From Verrucomicrobiales bacterium (GTDB lineage: Bacteria > Verrucomicrobiota > Verrucomicrobiia > Limisphaerales > CAIMTB01), in assembly GCA_016795425.1 (NCBI GenBank), contig JAEUHG010000273.1:30712-94711 (forward strand): DNA of 64,000 bases. The letters run 5' to 3'. This document shows positions 1 through 8,225 of this stretch, one piece after another (within the stretch, counting starts at the first letter, position 1; the number at the start of each line of letters is the position of its first letter). The position numbers and the translations under genes are program-made. Under the pieces are notes generated by a model, which saw only the letters and a list, made by a program, of their open reading frames with translations, had not been told where the DNA came from and ran no database searches.

Positions 1-111
1 GGTTCATACGGGTTGAAGCGCCCCCATGACACGCGACCCTGACCTTCAGCGCAAGCGACGATCAGCCCCCAACCCATCGCCACCCAGGGGTCTCTGCGGT
101 AGGTTGGGTTC

Positions 112-3100
112 GTGAATCGATGCCTGCGTCGTCCATGGTCCGAGCCGGTGGCCTTGCCTCTCGCCCGCCTCGCCGGACTCACGACCCTCCTTCTGCACCT
201 TGCCGCGGCTACGGCCGAGATCGTCCCGTTCGTACTGCCATGGGACGACGTCTCCCAAGGCCCGACCGATCTCTCATCCCTCAATCGGCCGATCGAGGAA
301 AGCACCCGGGTCATCGTCGATGCCGACGGTCATTTCCGTGCGGGCCAGGAACGCATCCGATTTCTCGGGGTGAATTTCGCCGGCGACTCGCCGTTCATGC
401 CCACCAACAAGGCGGATGCGGTGGCCGGCCGACTCGCCAAGTTCGGGGTGAACAGTGTGCGGTTCCACCACATGGACGCGCCGTGGGCGACCGGCGGCGG
501 CCTGCTTCGCTACACGACCACCTCCAGTCGCGAAATTCAACCGGCCCAACTCGAACGGGTTCACTATCTCGTAGCGGCCCTGGCACGCCGCGGCATCTAC
601 GCCAACCTGAATCTGCTGGTGGGTCGCGAATACCGGCGCGGTGATGGCCTGGGCGATGCCATCACCACCTTGGATTGGAAGGACCAGCACCTCGTCGGCC
701 TAGTGAACGACACGGCACTTCAGTGGCATAAGGAGTACGCCACCCGGTTGCTCACCCCGACCAACCGATTCACCGGGCTACCCCTGGCGCGTGATCCCGC
801 CGTCGCCTTCGTCGAAATCCTCAACGAGAACGGCCTTATCCAAAAATGGTACGAGGGAAATCTCGATGCCTGGCCGGCGGTCTTAGCGGGCGACGTCCAG
901 ATGCGGTGGAACCGCTGGCTCGCCGAACGATACACCGACGAGGCCGCTTTACTCGCTGCCTGGAAGCCCCTCCAACTACCGCTGCAGGCCAACCTCCTGC
1001 GCAACGGTTCTTTCTCCAGCGGAACAAGCTCCTGGAATCTCGAGCAGCACGCAGGGGCGGCGGCGGCGGTCGCGCGCACCCTCGACAACGAGGGTACCGC
1101 GTCCGCCCGCATCACCGTGACCAAGCCGGGCACGGAAGGTTGGCACGTGCAGTTTAATCAACCGGCCATCCCGGTCGCCCAGGGCCAGCTGTACACCCTG
1201 ACGTTCGCGGCCAAAGCCGACCGCGAAACCCAACTGGACGTCGCCATCATGCAAGCCCATGAACCATGGCAGACCATTGGCTTCGCCAAATCGTTCGCCA
1301 TCGGAACCCAATGGCGCTGGTTCACCAATACCCTGTTTGGCACACCGACCGTCGCCCTCGACTCCAATGCGCGGGTGAACTTCGGGGGCATGGGCTCGCG
1401 AACCGGAGTGGTTTGGGTCGCCGACGTGCGGTTCCAAAAGGGCGGCCAGGTCGGCCAGCCACCCGCCGGTACCTCGCTCAACCAGGGCAACCTCCCGCCG
1501 GTCCTTTACGCGGGCGACGGATTCACGGGCACTCCGGATATCCGCAGGGACTGGATCCGTTTTCTGCGCGACACCGAAATCGGCTACTACGACGCCATGG
1601 CCGGCCACTTGCGCACCAACTGCGGATACCCGGGCTTGATCTTCGGCACCATCATGGCCAACAGCCCTGCGAGTGTTCAAAGCCGGCTCGATGTCATCGA
1701 TGGACACGCCTATTGGCAGCATCCGCAGTTCCCTGCGACACCGTGGGACCCGATTCGTTGGACCGTCGCCAACGTGCCCCTCTTTGCCGCCTCTCCCGAG
1801 GCCAATCCGCTTGCTCTGCTCGCCCGTCAACGGCTCCAAGGCAAACCGTTCACAGTCACCGAATATCAGCATTCCTCACCCAACTCCTTTGGCGCGGAAG
1901 GTCCGCTCCTGCTGGCTGCGCAGGCGTCGGCCCAAGATTGGGACGGGTTGTGGCTCTTCGATTACGGCCCCGGGAACGACAGTGTCGCGATGGGCAAGTT
2001 TCGTGGTTTTTTCGACATCGCCCAGCACCCGACCAAGATGGCGAATCTCCTGCTGGCAGCGCATCTGTTTCGGCGGGGCGACGCCCAACCGCTTGCCAAC
2101 CAGATCGTATTGAACCTGCGTCCCGAACAGGAAATCGATCTGCTGCTGGGACGCGCCTCGGCATGGAGTGTCTTTCACGCGGGCCTCCTAGGGCTTCCCG
2201 ACCCCTGGTCGTTGACCAACCGCGTGGCGGTCGCCTATGGCGATAACCCGACGGGTTTGGACATCCTGCCGGAAACGCCGCCCGCGTCAGGCCCGCAGCA
2301 AACCCAATGGCACCAGGCGGGAACCAACCGCTGGGTCACCGTCCAAACCCCGCGAACTCGGGTCGCCCTCGGACACCTCGGAGCAGCCTCCTTAGACCTG
2401 GGGGAGTTGAGCTTCCAGGTCACTCCCCAACAAATGCCCTTTGCCACCATCGGCGCCACCGTCACCACCGGCAGGGCGTTCACTAACGGCACTTTTGTCC
2501 TGGTCGCCAGCGGCTGGATCGAAAACACCGGCATGCGCTGGACCGACGCCACCAAAACCTCCGTTGGCAACCAATGGGGATCCGGTCCGACGCTGATCGA
2601 AGTGATTCCGTTCCGACTCTCCCTGCCTGTTGCGGCCGGGAGAGTTCGCGCATGGAGTCTCGACGAGCGCGGCCAGCGCAAAGCGTCGATCCCCATTCAA
2701 GCGCCAGGTGCCGACACCAGTGTCCTGGCTCCTCCGCCCGGGACCGCCACGCTCTGGTATGAAGTCGAAGTCAGCGGACCCACATCCACCGCGTTCGAAG
2801 ATTGGCGGCGCCTTGAATTCGGTCCGGAGGAATTGGCGGACCCGAGGATCAGCGGTCCGGAAGCCGCTCCGGCGGGCGACGGGATTCCCAACCTGACCAA
2901 GTACGCCTTCGGATTGCCGGCGAAGAAACCCGCGAACCGTCGTGATCTTGCCTCATGGGGAGTGCGATCCACCCCGGTGGGACCGGTGCTATGGCTGGCC
3001 CACCCAAGTCCCCCCAACAGCGCCGACGCCAGGATCGAGACCTTGGCATCGTCCAGCCTCGGGGGGTGGCAAAAGGTGGAATCCACACCTCGCGAAGGGG

Positions 3101-3189
3101 GCGAACAACGCGAGAGCCTGCTCCCCATCGCGCCTGACTCGCCGGCAACCGGATTCCTCAAACTTCAGGTCCGCGCCGCCGGACCGTAG
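112..3189 (+). CDS. secreted GH5-like (cellulase-family) glycosidase with inserted CBM
   Basis: A 1025-aa exported protein that starts at GTG and has a hydrophobic signal segment at residues 17-35. The N-terminal half reads as a TIM-barrel glycosidase of the cellulase (GH5/GH-A) type: RFLGVNF near residue 83, the acid/base motif EILNENG with Glu239, and a likely nucleophile Glu584 in TVTEYQHS. Between these, residues ~295-445 (LLRNGSF...SSWNL) look like a CBM4/9-type beta-sandwich, so the binding module sits inside the catalytic domain. Residues ~895-940 (FEDWRRLEFGPEEL, GDGIPNLTKYAFGL) match a C-terminal module common in Verrucomicrobiota secreted proteins. Substrate is unknown. The family assignment rests on motifs seen by eye; the export signal and the two Glu motifs are clear. 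Confidence 0.8.
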   Translation: MNRCLRRPWSEPVALPLARLAGLTTLLLHLAAATAEIVPFVLPWDDVSQGPTDLSSLNRPIEESTRVIVDADGHFRAGQERIRFLGVNFAGDSPFMPTNKADAVAGRLAKFGVNSVRFHHMDAPWATGGGLLRYTTTSSREIQPAQLERVHYLVAALARRGIYANLNLLVGREYRRGDGLGDAITTLDWKDQHLVGLVNDTALQWHKEYATRLLTPTNRFTGLPLARDPAVAFVEILNENGLIQKWYEGNLDAWPAVLAGDVQMRWNRWLAERYTDEAALLAAWKPLQLPLQANLLRNGSFSSGTSSWNLEQHAGAAAAVARTLDNEGTASARITVTKPGTEGWHVQFNQPAIPVAQGQLYTLTFAAKADRETQLDVAIMQAHEPWQTIGFAKSFAIGTQWRWFTNTLFGTPTVALDSNARVNFGGMGSRTGVVWVADVRFQKGGQVGQPPAGTSLNQGNLPPVLYAGDGFTGTPDIRRDWIRFLRDTEIGYYDAMAGHLRTNCGYPGLIFGTIMANSPASVQSRLDVIDGHAYWQHPQFPATPWDPIRWTVANVPLFAASPEANPLALLARQRLQGKPFTVTEYQHSSPNSFGAEGPLLLAAQASAQDWDGLWLFDYGPGNDSVAMGKFRGFFDIAQHPTKMANLLLAAHLFRRGDAQPLANQIVLNLRPEQEIDLLLGRASAWSVFHAGLLGLPDPWSLTNRVAVAYGDNPTGLDILPETPPASGPQQTQWHQAGTNRWVTVQTPRTRVALGHLGAASLDLGELSFQVTPQQMPFATIGATVTTGRAFTNGTFVLVASGWIENTGMRWTDATKTSVGNQWGSGPTLIEVIPFRLSLPVAAGRVRAWSLDERGQRKASIPIQAPGADTSVLAPPPGTATLWYEVEVSGPTSTAFEDWRRLEFGPEELADPRISGPEAAPAGDGIPNLTKYAFGLPAKKPANRRDLASWGVRSTPVGPVLWLAHPSPPNSADARIETLASSSLGGWQKVESTPREGGEQRESLLPIAPDSPATGFLKLQVRAAGP

Positions 3190-3241
3190 GCCACCGGATT
3201 CACTCGACTTCACCGCGGCGCGCGACGGGGTGCACCGCCGA

Positions 3242-4480
3242 CTACCGGCGTTTGCGCCCGGCGGGAGCGGCGTAATAGCCGCTGCTTCCCACGCGTCCCC
3301 CGCGCACCCTTCCCGTAGGCAAGGCATGGCGGCGACCTTCGTCCAGGACGATGGCGTACTGGTAATCAAACCCCTCGAGCTTCACTCGCTCGATCTTTTG
3401 GTGGATGAACTTCTCGATGGCCGCCACCCGCGGCGCATCTTCGGTGAGCATGAGGGTCAGCGCATCGCCGGAGGCCTGGGCCCGGCCGGTGCGGCCGATG
3501 CGGTGAACATAATCCTCCGGATGTTCGGGCACGTCGTAATTGATCACATGGGTGACATCCGCGATGTCGAGCCCACGCGCCGCGATGTCGGTCGCCACCA
3601 ACACCTCGAAGCGCCCCTCGCGAAACCCATCGAGGGCCTGCTGCCGCTCCTTTTGCGAACGATCCGAATGAATGACTGCCGCCTTGTGATTCCTGAGTTT
3701 GAGCAGTCGAGCGACACGGTCGGCACCCCGGCGAGTCCGGCAGAACACGATGACGCTCTCCCAGTGCACCTGCTCGAGCAGGGCCAGCATGAGCTGCTGC
3801 TTTTGGGATTCCGCGACCGGGTAAAGCACGTGTTTGACGGTCTCCGCCGGTGAACGCCGTTGCCCGATCTGCACCGTCACGGGATCATGCATCGCCCATC
3901 GGATCAAACCCTCGATCTCCGGAGGCACCGTCGCGGAAAAGAGCGCGGTGTGCCGCTTTCGCGGACACTCCCCCACGATGCGCTTCACATCCGGAAGAAA
4001 TCCCATGTCCAACATGCGATCCGCTTCGTCGAGGACCAGGTGGCTGACGTTACGAAGGCTCAGCGCCTTCTGTCGCAGGTGATCCAGCAATCGTCCTGGA
4101 GTCGCGACGACGATGTCGATGCCGCGCCGGAACGCATCGCGTTGCCGCTCATAGCCGACGCCGCCATAGACGACCACCCCGCGGAGGTTGGTAAACCGGG
4201 AGAGCTTGGCGAGCATCTCGCCGGTCTGCGCGGCAAGCTCGCGAGTGGGCTCCAGGATCAGCAGTCGCGGCCCCACGCGGTCGTGTTCTCCCAAGGCATG
4301 CAGAATCGGCAGGCCGAAGGCGGCGGTCTTTCCTGTCCCGGTTTGGGCGGATCCGATGATGTCTTTTCCGGCCAGGATGTGAGGGATCGCCTGGATCTGA
4401 ATCGGAGTGGGTTCGGTGTATCCCAACTCTCGAACCGCTTCGAGCAGCGGGGAACTCAAGCCTAACTTGGCAAATGGCAC
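3242..4480 (-). CDS. rhlE: DEAD-box ATP-dependent RNA helicase, RhlE-type
   Basis: A 412-aa cytoplasmic RNA helicase that unwinds RNA secondary structure. All core motifs are present in order: Q-motif region (GYTEPTPIQIQ, 20-30), Walker A AQTGTGKT (45-52), PTRELA (78-83), TPGR (127-130), DEAD (151-154), SAT (182-184), ARGLD and HRIGRTGR near residues 315-345. A short basic C-terminal tail ends in AGRKRR, as in RhlE proteins. The gene is convergent with the upstream glycosidase and is probably a single-gene unit, because a 464-bp gap follows its 5' end. Homologues include CsdA and DbpA, but the short tail without an RNA-recognition domain favours RhlE. Confidence 0.93.
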   Translation of the reverse strand: MPFAKLGLSSPLLEAVRELGYTEPTPIQIQAIPHILAGKDIIGSAQTGTGKTAAFGLPILHALGEHDRVGPRLLILEPTRELAAQTGEMLAKLSRFTNLRGVVVYGGVGYERQRDAFRRGIDIVVATPGRLLDHLRQKALSLRNVSHLVLDEADRMLDMGFLPDVKRIVGECPRKRHTALFSATVPPEIEGLIRWAMHDPVTVQIGQRRSPAETVKHVLYPVAESQKQQLMLALLEQVHWESVIVFCRTRRGADRVARLLKLRNHKAAVIHSDRSQKERQQALDGFREGRFEVLVATDIAARGLDIADVTHVINYDVPEHPEDYVHRIGRTGRAQASGDALTLMLTEDAPRVAAIEKFIHQKIERVKLEGFDYQYAIVLDEGRRHALPTGRVRGGRVGSSGYYAAPAGRKRR

Positions 4481-4944
4481 AGCCCCTTGTACTCGCTCCG
4501 CGGGCTCGCGGAAAGCGTTTCAATCCGGCACGGGGCGGTCCGCCGGGATGACCCCAGGGGTCCCGTCGCACCCCAGCGCCCACCCCGGCTCCGGAAAACG
4601 CCGCCGCGGAGCCCCCTGGGAGTCAGATTCCCCACCGTCCCAACTTCCGCAATCCCAGCAACTTCACACCGTCATCGCCGGCTCATGAAACGAACGAGTC
4701 CTGGCACCCACACGGAAGGTTTTTGGTGCCAGGACTCAATGCCCCGCCCAACTCGGACGCGGGCCGGCGCGGATTCTCGGTGCGGAAGACGATCCGCCTC
4801 CGAAGGACGTCCCACGCCTTCATACTCATATACGGCTGAATCCGCCCAAGGTTACGCACGTATTTTGCGATCCTTAGGCCGCAATTTGGCCAATACCCAA
4901 TCCTGTCCCGCTTCCACCGAGGCGCCCTCGACGGATGCACCAGG
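4481..4944. other. intergenic region without a convincing gene
   Basis: This 464-bp stretch separates the 5' side of the helicase from the 3' end of the cyclase gene. Short open frames cross it on both strands, but none has a recognisable motif, a ribosome binding site or a plausible composition. It holds a perfect 13-bp inverted repeat at 4696-4737 (listed separately). The helicase promoter should lie in its left part, but no convincing -35/-10 pair was seen. Confidence 0.5.
4696..4737. repeat. REP-like palindrome
   Basis: A perfect 13-bp inverted repeat: GAGTCCTGGCACC at 4696-4708 and its complement GGTGCCAGGACTC at 4725-4737, around a 16-nt loop. There is no T-tract beside it and it lies 200 bp from either gene end, so an intrinsic terminator is unlikely. 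The TGGCACC/GGTGCCA core resembles the hairpins mobilised by REP-associated (RAYT/IS200-like) transposases, which are frequent in this phylum. Whether it recurs in the genome cannot be seen here. Confidence 0.55.
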
Positions 4945-6183
4945 TCAGAACGCCGGCCTCAACCGGTGCCGATCGCGAAGTTCCTCCAATGCGGCCACAA
5001 CCCACCCCCGCGTAACCTCGTGAACCTCAAACCCGGCGCCGATGCCCTTCAACAGAGTAATGGTCAATTGGCCGCCCAGATGCTCGCGGAATTCCTCCAA
5101 ACCCTGGAGCAATACCAGATCGTGTTTCGAATCCGCGTAGTGAAGTTCGTTCGCGTACAACGAGAAGCCGAGACCTTCGAGCAATCGCAAGACCCGGTCC
5201 GCTGCTGCGCCGTCGAGCCAGCCAGCGTTTCGAGAATAAATGACATCGAGGGCCACTCCAATGGCCACCGCCTCGCCATGCCGAATGCGATAATCCGATA
5301 GCGGCTCCAGCTTGTGTGCGGACCAATGGCCGAAATCTAGAGGACGGGCTGATCCAAACTCGAACGGATCGCCACTGTTGGCGATGTGGTTCAAATGCAA
5401 TTCGGCAGAGCGATGAATCACGGACCGCATCGCGTCGGCGTCGAACCGTGCCAATTTCGCCACCGACTGCTCCATGAACTCAAAAAATGCGACATCCCGA
5501 ATGCACGCCACCTTGACCGCCTCCGAAAGACCGGCGCGTCGATCGCGATCGGGCAAGGAATCAAGGAAGGCGAAGTCGTTGATGACCGCATAAGGCGGCG
5601 CGAAGGTGCCGACAAAATTCTTCTTACCAAACGCGTTGATTCCGTTCTTCACACCGACCCCTGAATCCGCTTGTGCCAGAGTGGTGGTGGGCAGGCGCAC
5701 GTGCCGTACCCCGCGATGGGCCGTCGCAGCCGCCAAACCCACCATGTCCAACAACGCCCCGCCCCCCACGGCCAGCAGGTAGTTGTGACGGTCGATGTGA
5801 TGCCGATCCACCGCCTCGTGCACGTGTGAAACATGAAAATAGGCGTTCTTCACTCGCTCGCCCCCTTCGACGCGGAGCGGTGAGCAAACCAGTTCGACGG
5901 CATCGGCTTGGGCCTCGAACCACGCTTCGATCAAGGGCACCAAACTCGGTTGCGCCTGGGCCAGACCGTCATCCACGACCACCAGAGCCCTGGCACGACG
6001 GGCGCCGTCCGCCCGCACCAGAACGTCGCGCAACAACCGATTGTCTGCGCCGAAAACCCCGTCGGTGAAATGTACCTGGTGCCGAAACGTCACGCGCACA
6101 TCGCGCTCGATACACGGAAACACGTGCCGATTCTTAAGTTGGAACCGCTCCCAAACCAGCGCATAAATCCGTTGCCCGTCCAC
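4945..6183 (-). CDS. eboD: EboD-type sugar-phosphate cyclase (3-dehydroquinate synthase superfamily)
   Basis: A 412-aa member of the AroB superfamily, NAD-dependent cyclases that bind Zn. The nucleotide-binding glycine run AVGGGALLDMVG, the PTTTLAQADSGVGVKNG segment, FGKKNFVGTFAPP, and metal-ligand segments DFGHWSAHKLE and RHGEAVAIG are all visible. The long N-terminal part (FTDGVFGADNRLLRDVL) and the C-terminal EEFREHLGGQLTI resemble EboD of the Ebo cluster rather than housekeeping AroB. The start is GTG, only 16 bp from the divergent TPR gene. None of the usual eboA/B/C/E/F partners is adjacent. If it is not EboD, it could be a 2-epi-5-epi-valiolone-type cyclase; the exact reaction is unknown. 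Confidence 0.78.
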   Translation of the reverse strand: MDGQRIYALVWERFQLKNRHVFPCIERDVRVTFRHQVHFTDGVFGADNRLLRDVLVRADGARRARALVVVDDGLAQAQPSLVPLIEAWFEAQADAVELVCSPLRVEGGERVKNAYFHVSHVHEAVDRHHIDRHNYLLAVGGGALLDMVGLAAATAHRGVRHVRLPTTTLAQADSGVGVKNGINAFGKKNFVGTFAPPYAVINDFAFLDSLPDRDRRAGLSEAVKVACIRDVAFFEFMEQSVAKLARFDADAMRSVIHRSAELHLNHIANSGDPFEFGSARPLDFGHWSAHKLEPLSDYRIRHGEAVAIGVALDVIYSRNAGWLDGAAADRVLRLLEGLGFSLYANELHYADSKHDLVLLQGLEEFREHLGGQLTITLLKGIGAGFEVHEVTRGWVVAALEELRDRHRLRPAF

Positions 6184-6199
6184 AGCGCCACCCCGCCGA

Positions 6200-6706
6200 A
6201 TGCAACCGCTCGAAGCTCCGGACCCGCATTACCTCTCCGCCGCCGAAGGCTGGCTTGGACTCGGCAATCCCCAGGAGGCCATCGCCGAATGGGACCGCCT
6301 TTCGGCGAAGGGCCAACGTCACCCGGCCGCCCTGGAGATTCGTTGGCAAATCCTGGCTCGTCTTGCCGATTGGGACCGGGCCTTGGAAGTAGCCCGGGAC
6401 CTCGTGGTGGCGGCACCCGACGCGTGCGTGGGCTGGCTTCACCGCGCTTACGCCCTGAGACGCGCCACCACGGGCGGACTCGAACAGGCCTGGGAAGCCT
6501 TGCACCCGGCAGCGGACAAATTTCCCGAAGAGGACGTGGTGGCCTACAACCTGGCCTGTTACGCCACGCAACTCGGTCGACCGGACGAAGGCTGGGAATG
6601 GTATCTCCGAGCCGTGCAGATCAGCGGCGACGGCAAACGCGTCAAGTCGATGGCCCTGCGCGATGACGACCTGAAACCGCTCTGGGACCGCATCCGGGCT
6701 CTTTGA
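6200..6706 (+). CDS. small TPR protein
   Basis: A 168-aa soluble protein made almost entirely of tetratricopeptide-like helical pairs (YLSAAEGWLGLGNPQEAIAEW, WDRALEVARDLVVAAPD, VVAYNLACYATQLGRPDEG). It has no signal peptide or catalytic motif. It starts with ATG 16 bp from the divergent cyclase start, so the two promoters must overlap or the genes share a regulatory region. The role is probably protein-protein interaction. Similar stand-alone TPR proteins are common in Verrucomicrobiota, and no specific function can be assigned. Confidence 0.75.
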   Translation: MQPLEAPDPHYLSAAEGWLGLGNPQEAIAEWDRLSAKGQRHPAALEIRWQILARLADWDRALEVARDLVVAAPDACVGWLHRAYALRRATTGGLEQAWEALHPAADKFPEEDVVAYNLACYATQLGRPDEGWEWYLRAVQISGDGKRVKSMALRDDDLKPLWDRIRAL

Positions 6707-6999
6707 TACATATCAGATCCGGAAGTCGTTCCAACGCCAGCATCCTCCTGCTCGAGGATAGGGCGCCTCAGCGATGCGCGCCGCACTCTCGAAGTCGACG
6801 GCAGCACCTGCACCAATCCCCGGTGGCCACCAACACGTCGTATCTCATGGGCTACCTGGGCTCGGAGCTTCATCGAAAGCCACGCATGGGGAATCCGAGA
6901 TCGTCAAATATCCATTCACGGGAACCGCCAGCACCGCGACGGAATCATCAGTTCTTATGACTACCGCGGAGCGCTCAAACTCGTTGATTGTGTTCGTCA

Positions 7000-8061
7000 A
7001 TGAAGACGAAACGAATGGTGCGCCACATCGCGATATTGGCGTTCACCCTGACATCCACCCATTCGATCGGAGCCGAGCCAACCATTGAGGTGCGAATGAT
7101 CCCACGGGTGCTGGTTTCCGCCGAACCCGGCTCGACGATCACCATCGAATACGCCGCCGATCTGCCCGCGCAAACGAACTGGGTCACCTGGACCAACATC
7201 CTGATGACGACGCCCACCATTGCGCTTTCGGAATCTGCGGTCGAGTACGTGGGAAAACGCTTCTACCGCGCCAAGAAAATCTCGATCCCGGAAGATCCAA
7301 ATCCATCCAATCCTGATCCGAACAATCTGGTGTGGGCACCCGCAGGGTCGTTTGTCATGGGAAGCTCCAACAACGACCTCGGACGAGAATCCGACGAGGG
7401 CCCCCTCACGACCGTGATCATCGGTCACGGATTCTGGGTGCGCAGGACCGAGACGACACAACTTCAATATCGCTCCGTCATGGGAACCAACCCAAGTCGC
7501 CACAAAGGAGACGGATTGCCGGTGCATGATGTGGGTTGGGGAGAGGCGGCCGAGTACTGCGCCACCTTCACGGATTTGGAGCGTCAGGCCGGACGCTTGC
7601 CTTTGGGATTTGAATACCGGCTTCCGACCGAGGCGGAATGGGAATACGCGTGCCGAGCCGGAACCACCACGCGCTACCATTGGGGCGAGGATCCAACCCA
7701 ATCCCAGGTTGGACGCTACGCCTGGTTCCGCGACAACTCAGATCGTCTCCCACATCCGCCCGCCGCCAAGCTGCCGAATCCCTGGGGGATCTACGACATG
7801 ACCGGAAACGTCCTCGAATGGTGCCTGGACTATTATTCGAATGCGCTATCGGGAGACTCCGCGATCGATCCCATCGTGCTCGTTCAGTCATCGTTCAGAA
7901 TCTGGAGAGGCGGCGATGCTTCCGCCGATCCGGCGCTGCTTCGATCGCCATGGCGAGGTGGCGGCGTGCCCAACTATCCAACCGCCACCTCCATCTGGGA
8001 GGATCCCAGCGCGAAGGTATTCGTTGGCTTCCGCATGGTGCTCGCGAGGCCGATACAGTAA
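7000..8061 (+). CDS. secreted FGE-sulfatase (SUMF1-like) domain protein
   Basis: A ~353-aa exported protein starting at ATG 7000 (an in-frame TTG at 6988 is also possible). After a signal peptide (HIAILAFTLTSTHSIGA), residues ~25-95 form the beta-rich 'Y.IEYAADL...W' module typical of secreted verrucomicrobial proteins, ending in RFYRAKK. The rest is a formylglycine-generating-enzyme-like fold: WAPAGSFVMGSSNN, RLPTEAEWEYACRAG, NPWGIYDMTGNVLEWC, and VFVGFRMVL. This domain is widely used for roles other than sulfatase maturation. The catalytic Cys pair of true FGE was not identified, so an enzymatic role is uncertain. The gene is followed by two other secreted proteins on the same strand. Confidence 0.82.
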   Translation: MKTKRMVRHIAILAFTLTSTHSIGAEPTIEVRMIPRVLVSAEPGSTITIEYAADLPAQTNWVTWTNILMTTPTIALSESAVEYVGKRFYRAKKISIPEDPNPSNPDPNNLVWAPAGSFVMGSSNNDLGRESDEGPLTTVIIGHGFWVRRTETTQLQYRSVMGTNPSRHKGDGLPVHDVGWGEAAEYCATFTDLERQAGRLPLGFEYRLPTEAEWEYACRAGTTTRYHWGEDPTQSQVGRYAWFRDNSDRLPHPPAAKLPNPWGIYDMTGNVLEWCLDYYSNALSGDSAIDPIVLVQSSFRIWRGGDASADPALLRSPWRGGGVPNYPTATSIWEDPSAKVFVGFRMVLARPIQ

Positions 8062-8225
8062 CGGACAGAAATCGGAACTCAGCCTGCGCGACCCGGTGGT
8101 GTCAGTGTTTCTCGCCAAGCGTTCGCCGCGCGCGACAGAGTCGACTCCCGAGTGGGCATAGTCCGCCGGGATATCTCACCCTTGGCCTTGCTTCGGACCC
8201 GTGCCATGAGAGAAATCATCTCACG

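Noticed and set aside
4480..4500. Possible sigma-54 site (TGGCACAG...) upstream of the helicase
   Set aside because: The required GC at -12 is missing at the correct spacing and the orientation does not fit a gene.
4945..6183. Housekeeping aroB
   Set aside because: Length and N/C-terminal segments fit EboD-type cyclases better than 3-dehydroquinate synthase of the shikimate pathway.
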